Below, piece by piece: positions 59,115-64,000 of a stretch of 64,000 bases of DNA. Source of the stretch: Variovorax sp. J2L1-78. GTDB taxonomy: Bacteria > Pseudomonadota > Gammaproteobacteria > Burkholderiales > Burkholderiaceae_C. Within the stretch, counting starts at the first letter, position 1, and each line of letters starts with the position of its first letter. Location of the stretch: assembly GCF_030317205.1 (NCBI RefSeq), contig NZ_JASZYB010000001.1, positions 1,798,001 to 1,862,000 on the forward strand, written 5' to 3'. The notes beneath the pieces are model-generated. The model saw only the letters and a program-made list of their open reading frames with translations, searched no databases and was not told the origin of the DNA. Position numbers and translations under genes: made by a program.

Positions 59115-60806
59115 TCAGGCGGGCGTCGCCCGGCGCACCACGTCGCGCGCCATGGCCTGCGCCAGCTCGTGCTCGCCGAGGAAGACCGTCACGGCGGCCT
59201 CCTGCGTCAGGAGCCGGGCCTCGTCTTCGTTGTGGCTGCGAATGACCGTTTCGATGGCCGGGTTGAGCGTGCGTGCCGTCTCGACCATCTGGCGCACGTT
59301 CATCGCATCGGGTGCCGCAATCACCAGCACCCTGGCCCGTGCGATGTGCGCCTGGATCAGCACGGAGGGTTCCGAGGCATCGCCCCACACGGCAGCCACG
59401 CCATCCGCCCGCAGTTTCTCGACCAGTTCCCGGTTCTGTTCCGCCACCACGAAGGGAATGCGGTGCGCCGTCAGCGCCGCGGCGATGCGCCGGCCGACGC
59501 GCCCATAGCCCACCAGCACCACCTGGCGCGACAGGTAGCGCGCCTCGGTCGTCGTCGGCAGTTCCGCCAACGGGTCGTCGCGTGCCTCGAGGCCGCGCGC
59601 GAAGGACGAATGGGCATGCAGCCACTTCTGCAGAGGCGCGATCAGGCTGAACCACAGCGGATTGGTCGCAATGGAGATCAGCGCACCCGCCAGGATCAGG
59701 CTCTGCCCTTCGGTCGGCATGAGCTTGAGCGACACGCCCAGGCCGACCAGGATGAAGGAAAACTCGCCGATCTGCGCCAGGCTGGCGCTCACCGTCAGCG
59801 CCGTGTTCAGCGGATAGCGGAACGCCAGCACCAGCACGCAGGCGGCGATCGACTTGCCCACCACGATGACCAGCACCACCGCCAGCACCTGCAGCGGCCG
59901 GTCGATGAGCACCGACGGGTCGAACAGCATGCCGACCGAAACGAAGAAGAGCACCGCGAAGGCGTCGCGCAGCGGCAGCGATTCCTCGGCCGCGCGCTGG
60001 CTGAATTCGGATTCGCGCATCACCATGCCGGCGAAGAAGGCCCCCAGCGCGAAGGACACGCCGAAGAGCGCCGCGGAAGCGAAGGCGATGCTCACGGCCG
60101 CCGCCACCACGCACAGCGTGAACAGCTCGCGCGAATTGGTGCGCGCGACCTGCCAGAGGATCCACGGAAAGGCCCGGCGGCCGACCACCAGCATCAGCGC
60201 CACGAAGCCGCCGACCTGCAGCAGCGTGACGCCCAGCGTGGTCCAGATCGCGCCGGCATCGGCGCCGTCGGCCGAACCGCCCAGCGTAGTCGCCAGCGGC
60301 GGCAACAGCACCAGCACCAGCACCATGGCCAGGTCCTCGACGACCAGCCAGCCGACCGCGATGCGCCCGGTGTAGGAGTCGAGCAGCCCAAGGCTTTCCA
60401 ACGCGCGCAGCAGCACCACCGTGCTCGCCACCGAGAGCGCCAGGCCGAACACCAGCGCCGCGCCCAGCGGCCAGTCCCACCAGAGCGCCAGCGAGCCGCC
60501 CATCAGCGTCGCCACGGCGATCTGCACCAGCGCGCCGGGCACCGCGATCTTGCGAACCGCCAGCAGGTCGTCCAGCGAGAAATGCAGGCCGACGCCGAAC
60601 ATCAGCAGCATCACGCCGATCTCGGCGAGCTGCGCGGCGATCTCGGCGTCGGCCACAAAGCCGGGCGTGAACGGCCCGATGATCACGCCCGCGAGCAGGT
60701 AGCCGACCAGGGCCGGCAGCCGCACCCGCGCCGCCAGGAAGCCGAGCACGAGCGCGAGCCCGAGGCCGGCGGCGATGGTGTTGATCAGGGAAACGCTGTG
60801 GGGCAT
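59115..60806 (-). CDS. CPA2-family cation:proton antiporter (YbaL/KefB-like)
   Basis: 563 residues, as E. coli YbaL (558). A dozen or more membrane helices span residues 5-385, with the CPA2 blocks LVGYLLAGVIIGPFTPGF, LMFGVGLHFSLDDL and GALFFGM-type segments (here FALGAFFAGMVMRESE). A cytosolic TrkA-N/RCK domain follows: VVLVGYGRVGRRIAAALTAHRIPFVVAEQNRE with VWGDASEPSVL. It probably exports K+ or Na+ in exchange for protons; no glutathione-binding KefF-type partner is near. ATG 60806 fits the family start (MPHSVSLINTIAAGLG). Confidence 0.9.
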   Translation of the reverse strand: MPHSVSLINTIAAGLGLALVLGFLAARVRLPALVGYLLAGVIIGPFTPGFVADAEIAAQLAEIGVMLLMFGVGLHFSLDDLLAVRKIAVPGALVQIAVATLMGGSLALWWDWPLGAALVFGLALSVASTVVLLRALESLGLLDSYTGRIAVGWLVVEDLAMVLVLVLLPPLATTLGGSADGADAGAIWTTLGVTLLQVGGFVALMLVVGRRAFPWILWQVARTNSRELFTLCVVAAAVSIAFASAALFGVSFALGAFFAGMVMRESEFSQRAAEESLPLRDAFAVLFFVSVGMLFDPSVLIDRPLQVLAVVLVIVVGKSIAACVLVLAFRYPLNTALTVSASLAQIGEFSFILVGLGVSLKLMPTEGQSLILAGALISIATNPLWFSLIAPLQKWLHAHSSFARGLEARDDPLAELPTTTEARYLSRQVVLVGYGRVGRRIAAALTAHRIPFVVAEQNRELVEKLRADGVAAVWGDASEPSVLIQAHIARARVLVIAAPDAMNVRQMVETARTLNPAIETVIRSHNEDEARLLTQEAAVTVFLGEHELAQAMARDVVRRATPA

Positions 60807-60886
60807 CCGGCGGTGTTGCTGCGTGGAGGTCGCTGAAGGAGCTTGGCGCACTTTAGCCTCCAGGTGCCAAAGCACCGGCGCGCCCA

Positions 60887-60910
60887 AGAAAAAACCCGCC
60901 GCAGCGGGTT
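60887..60910 (-). terminator. Intrinsic terminator after phbB
   Basis: On the minus strand AACCCGC-tgcg-GCGGGTT is followed by TTTTCTT, 23 nt after the phbB stop. A clear terminator between phbB and the antiporter gene. Confidence 0.9.
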
Positions 60911-60933
60911 CCTTCGTGCGGGCGCGTGGGCGC

Positions 60934-61671
60934 TCAATGCATGTGCAGGCCGCCGTTGACCGAGAAGTCGGCGCCGGTGGAGTAGCCGCCTTCGTCGGTG
61001 GCCAGCCACGAGATGATCGAGGCGATTTCGCTCGGCTTGCCCAGGCGCTTGACCGGGATCGTGGCGATGATCTTGTCCAGCACTTCCTGGCGGATCGCAT
61101 TGACCATGTCGGTGCCGATGTAGCCCGGGCTCACGGTGTTGACCGTCACGCCCTTGTTGGCCATTTCCTGCGCCAGCGCCATGGTGAAGCCGTGCATCCC
61201 GGCCTTGGCGGCGGAATAGTTGGTCTGGCCGGCCTGGCCCTTGGCGCCGTTGACCGAGCTGATGTTGATGATGCGGCCCCAGCCCTTTTCCACCATGTCG
61301 GCCACCACCTGCTTGGTGACATTGAACATGCTGTTGAGGTTGGTCTCGATGACGGCGCTCCAGTCCTCCGGCGTCATCTTGAGGAACATGCGGTCGCGGG
61401 TGATGCCGGCGTTGTTGACCAGCACGTCGATGCTGCCGTGTTCGGCCTTGGCCTTGCTGAAGGCGTCGACGGTGGAATTCCAGTCGCCGACATTGCCGAC
61501 CGAGGCGTGGAAGTCGAAGCCCTGCGCCTTCTGCTCGGCCAGCCATTTGCCGTAGTCGCGCGTCGGACCGCAACCCGCGATGACCGTGAACCCGTCCTTG
61601 TGGAGGCGCTGGCAGATGGCGGTTCCGATTCCCCCCATCCCACCGGTGACGTAGGCGACTTTCTTGCTCAT
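60934..61671 (-). CDS. phbB: Acetoacetyl-CoA reductase (PHB synthesis)
   Basis: NADPH-dependent short-chain dehydrogenase producing R-3-hydroxybutyryl-CoA for PHB. 245 residues. The cofactor motif TGGMGGIGTAIC, NNAGITRD, the catalytic serine in INISSVNG and YSAAKAG (Tyr-x3-Lys) are present; LSVNGG-type end reads FSVNGGLHMH. AAGGAA precedes ATG 61671. phaC and phaA are not adjacent, so it is a single gene here, with its own terminator. It complements the depolymerase at 36561 in the storage cycle. Confidence 0.94.
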   Translation of the reverse strand: MSKKVAYVTGGMGGIGTAICQRLHKDGFTVIAGCGPTRDYGKWLAEQKAQGFDFHASVGNVGDWNSTVDAFSKAKAEHGSIDVLVNNAGITRDRMFLKMTPEDWSAVIETNLNSMFNVTKQVVADMVEKGWGRIINISSVNGAKGQAGQTNYSAAKAGMHGFTMALAQEMANKGVTVNTVSPGYIGTDMVNAIRQEVLDKIIATIPVKRLGKPSEIASIISWLATDEGGYSTGADFSVNGGLHMH

Positions 61672-61793
61672 GAATATTCCTTGGATTGGTACGACGCCCG
61701 GACAGGCCGGACCACTGTAGCGAAGTTTCTCACGGCCTCCGGCCCAGGAAAACACTGACCCGCAAGAGCAACACAACTGTCACATCTCGTTCC

Positions 61794-61799
61794 TACACT
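61794..61799 (+). promoter_or_regulatory. -10 element of the ugpC gene, start at or near the ATG
   Basis: TACACT ends 5 nt before ATG 61805, so the message would begin at about the start codon. No Shine-Dalgarno and no -35 match are seen. A single CTGTCAC, like half of a Pho box, lies at 61777-61783, 10 nt upstream, but the second half is missing. Confidence 0.4.
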
Positions 61800-61804
61800 G
61801 CGGC

Positions 61805-62824
61805 ATGTCTTCGATTGCCCTGAACGGAGTCGCCAAATCATGGGGCGACAGCACTGCCCTGCACGCCGTCAGCCTCCAGATCGCCTCCGGTTCCTTCTGC
61901 GTGCTTCTCGGGCCCTCGGGCTGCGGAAAATCCACCACCTTGCGCATCGTCGCGGGCCTGGAAACGGCCACGCAGGGCCAGGTGCTGATCGATGACAGGG
62001 ACGTGACAGACCTCCCGCCGGCGCAGCGCGGCATCGCGATGGTGTTCCAGAACTACGCCCTCTTCCCGCACCTGAGCGTGGCCGACAACATCGGCTTCGG
62101 CCTGTCGGTGCGCAAGGTGCCGGCTGCCGAAAGCGCCGAACGGCTGCGCAATGCCGCGGCGCTGCTCGGGCTCACAAATCTCCTCGACCGCAAACCCGGC
62201 CAGCTCTCCGGCGGCCAGCAGCAGCGCGTCGCGCTCGGCCGCGCGCTGGTCGCGCAGGCCAAGGTCTGCCTGATGGACGAGCCGCTGTCCAACCTCGACG
62301 CCCAGCTGCGCCAGGACATGCGGCGCGAACTGCGCGAGCTGCAGCAGAAACTGGGCCTCACGGTCGTCTACGTCACCCACGACCAGACCGAGGCGATGAG
62401 CATGGCCGACCAGGTCGTGCTGCTGAACCAGGGCCGGGTCGAGCAGGCCGGCACCCCGCGCGAGCTGTACGCGCGCCCGGCCACCACCTTCGCGGCGCGC
62501 TTCATCGGCACGCCGCCCATGAACCTGGTCGCGCTCGAGGCCGATGGCCGCATCGCGGGCAGCGATGTCGCGTCGGGCGTGCAGGCGGCGCAGTTGGGCG
62601 TGCGCCCCGAGGCGATCACGCTCGCCGCCGACGGCATCCCCGCCGTGGTGCGGAGCGTCGAGTACCTGGGCGCCGACCTGGTGCTGCGCTGCGCCGTCGG
62701 CCGCGAGGTGCTGCTGGTGCGCGCCGCCGGCGGCCACGTGGCCACGCCGGGCGAACGCGTGCACCTGCGCTGGGCGGCCGACGAGGCCCACGGCTTCGGC
62801 GCCGACGGCCGGCGCATCCCCTGA
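61805..62824 (+). CDS. ABC importer ATP-binding protein, UgpC/MalK type
   Basis: 339-residue ATPase of a CUT1-type sugar or glycerol-phosphate importer. Walker A is [15 protein letters not shown] loop [10 protein letters not shown], signature [16 protein letters not shown], Walker [13 protein letters not shown] and H loop [10 protein letters not shown]. The C-terminal TOBE/OB domain (from about residue 235, with [11 protein letters not shown]) is shorter than in MalK. It is the first gene, with the binding protein 51 nt after; E. coli ugp has the order B-A-E-C, so the substrate is not fixed by homology. Confidence 0.92.
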   Translation: MSSIALNGVAKSWGDSTALHAVSLQIASGSFCVLLGPSGCGKSTTLRIVAGLETATQGQVLIDDRDVTDLPPAQRGIAMVFQNYALFPHLSVADNIGFGLSVRKVPAAESAERLRNAAALLGLTNLLDRKPGQLSGGQQQRVALGRALVAQAKVCLMDEPLSNLDAQLRQDMRRELRELQQKLGLTVVYVTHDQTEAMSMADQVVLLNQGRVEQAGTPRELYARPATTFAARFIGTPPMNLVALEADGRIAGSDVASGVQAAQLGVRPEAITLAADGIPAVVRSVEYLGADLVLRCAVGREVLLVRAAGGHVATPGERVHLRWAADEAHGFGADGRRIP

Positions 62825-62875
62825 GCCCGAGCACCGACACACACAACGTTTTTCATCCGAGGAGAGAGTTCCACC

Positions 62876-64000
62876 ATGCGACGCAACACCTTCGTCCAGA
62901 CGCTGGCCGCCACCGCCCTGCTCACCGGCATTGCCGGATTCAGTGGCTTCGCGCAGGCCCAGGCCCCCGTCGACCTGCAGTTCTATTACCCGGTCGCGGT
63001 CGGCGGCCCGATCGCCAAGACCATCGACGGTTTCGCCGAGGGCTTCATGAAGGAGAACCCGGGCATCAAGGTCACGCCGATCTACGCCGGTACCTACCAG
63101 GAGACCATCGTGAAGGCGCTCACCGCGCACAAGTCGGGCACGCCGCCGGTCACCTCGGTGCTGCTGTCGACCGACATGTTCACGCTGATCGACGAAGACG
63201 CCATCGCGCCCTTCGACAACTTCGCCAAGACGCCCGAGGACAAGGCGTGGATGGCCAGCTTCTACAAGGCCTTCATGGCCAACAGCCAGACCGGTGGCAA
63301 GACCTGGGGCATCCCGTTCCAGCGCTCGACCGTGGTCATGTACTGGAACAAGGAGCTCTTCAAGGAAGCCGGCCTCGACCCGAACAAGGCGCCGACGACC
63401 TGGGCCGAGCTGAAGGACGCTGCCACCAAGCTGACGAAGAAGGACGCGAGCGGCAAGACCACGCAATACGGTATTCAGATCCCGTCGAGCGGCTTCCCCT
63501 ACTGGCTGTTCCAGACGCTGACCACGCCCAACGACGCGATCCTCGCGAACGACGCCGGCACGCAGGTGAAGTTCGACGACCCGAAGGTCATCGAGGCGCT
63601 GCAGTTCTGGGTCGACCTGGGCAAGGCCGGCATCCACCCGCCGGGCGTCGTCGAGTGGGGCACCACGCCGAAGGACTTCTTCGAGAAGAAGGCCGCCATC
63701 ATCTACACGACCACCGGCAACCTGACCAACATCAAGGCCAACGCGAAGTTCGACTTCGGCGTCGGCATGATCCCCGGCAACAAGCGCAAGGGCTCGCCGA
63801 CCGGGGGCGGCAACTTCTACATCTTCAAGAAGTCGACGCCGGCCCAGCAGGAAGCCGCCTTCAAGTTTGCCAAGTGGGTGACGCAACCCGAACGCGCCGC
63901 GCAATGGAGCATGGAGACCGGTTATGTCGCCGTCTCGCAGGCCGCCTACGAGACGCCGGCGCTCAAGAAGTACGGCCAGGACTTCCCGGCCGCCCTGGTG
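62876..64000 (+). CDS. Extracellular solute-binding protein of the ABC importer, 3' end beyond the window
   Basis: 375 codons are visible; the family is about 430-440, so the C-terminus and the permease genes lie to the right. A signal peptide (MRRNTFVQTLAATALLTG to FAQAQA, about 29 residues) precedes a type 1 binding protein fold: LQFYYPVAVGGPIAKTIDGF, GIPFQRSTVVMYWNKELFKEAGLDP and GGGNFYIFK, as in UgpB-like proteins. GAGGAGAG lies upstream of ATG 62876. The ligand is unknown; UgpB relatives bind sn-glycerol-3-phosphate or its diesters. Confidence 0.9.
   Translation, partial: MRRNTFVQTLAATALLTGIAGFSGFAQAQAPVDLQFYYPVAVGGPIAKTIDGFAEGFMKENPGIKVTPIYAGTYQETIVKALTAHKSGTPPVTSVLLSTDMFTLIDEDAIAPFDNFAKTPEDKAWMASFYKAFMANSQTGGKTWGIPFQRSTVVMYWNKELFKEAGLDPNKAPTTWAELKDAATKLTKKDASGKTTQYGIQIPSSGFPYWLFQTLTTPNDAILANDAGTQVKFDDPKVIEALQFWVDLGKAGIHPPGVVEWGTTPKDFFEKKAAIIYTTTGNLTNIKANAKFDFGVGMIPGNKRKGSPTGGGNFYIFKKSTPAQQEAAFKFAKWVTQPERAAQWSMETGYVAVSQAAYETPALKKYGQDFPAALV

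Noticed and set aside
61777..61790. Pho box upstream of ugpC
   Set aside because: One CTGTCAC half is good, but the second half at the correct distance on either side is missing.

Overview
The window is a continuous, gene-dense piece of a high-GC (roughly two thirds G+C) betaproteobacterial chromosome. Gene content and order point to Burkholderiales, family Comamonadaceae, most like Variovorax and its relatives: an aceE-aceF-lpdA operon whose LpdA carries its own lipoyl domain, uvrB beside an aromatic aminotransferase and iscR, a complete isc operon, intracellular PHA depolymerase and PhbB, and a methylmalonyl-CoA mutase operon. I see no phage, transposase, CRISPR array or plasmid function. 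Apart from one low-GC gene (42912-43649) the region looks like core chromosome.

Layout. 1-8654: the 5' part of sucA (runs off the left edge), a five-helix membrane protein, prpE, an isochorismatase-type hydrolase, a lipoprotein esterase, a PQQ aldose dehydrogenase and an NlpC/P60 peptidase closed by a strong bidirectional terminator. 8712-18442: the pyruvate dehydrogenase operon (aceE-aceF-lpdA, minus strand) and a divergent PAS sensor kinase/FixJ-type regulator pair. 18522-26585: folD, prlC, a glutaredoxin-like protein, rpiA, pyrD, a YqjE/YqjD-like pair, a FAD oxidoreductase, a 34-residue Pro/Asp-rich peptide and tRNA-Val(CAC). 26680-33018: iscR-iscS-iscU-iscA-hscB-hscA-fdx-dnaQ with an IscR-type operator and an internal terminator. 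33019-39298: uvrB, tyrB, phaZ, an orphan rnfB and a LysE-type exporter.

39318-49666 is a propionyl-CoA to succinyl-CoA operon (scpA, GNAT, meaB, pccB, a HEPN-like gene, pccA, bioB, probable epimerase), nearly all joined by overlapping start/stop codons and facing a GntR regulator. With prpE at 3257-5191 (propionate activation) and sucA it joins odd-chain and propionate carbon to the TCA cycle; bioB supplies the cofactor for PccA. 49682-55483 is a nitrite-assimilation operon (nirB-nirD-nirC-kinase/phosphatase). Its leader has a sigma-54 promoter followed at once by two hexaloop hairpins with the ANTAR (NasT/NasR) RNA signature. 55491-64000: a chemoreceptor, dusA, two small uncharacterised proteins flanking a 34-nt hairpin, a CPA2 antiporter, phbB, and the first two genes of a Ugp-like ABC importer that runs off the right edge.

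Most notable: (1) a low-GC gene with an R-x4-H HEPN motif seated exactly between pccB and pccA through GTGA and ATGA overlaps; (2) the sigma-54 plus two-hairpin leader of nirB; (3) a 129-bp block shared at 128 of 129 positions by aceF and lpdA; (4) a PHA depolymerase with a histone-like Lys/Ala/Pro tail; (5) the short proline-rich peptide; (6) promoters placed so close to start codons that leaderless mRNAs are predicted.
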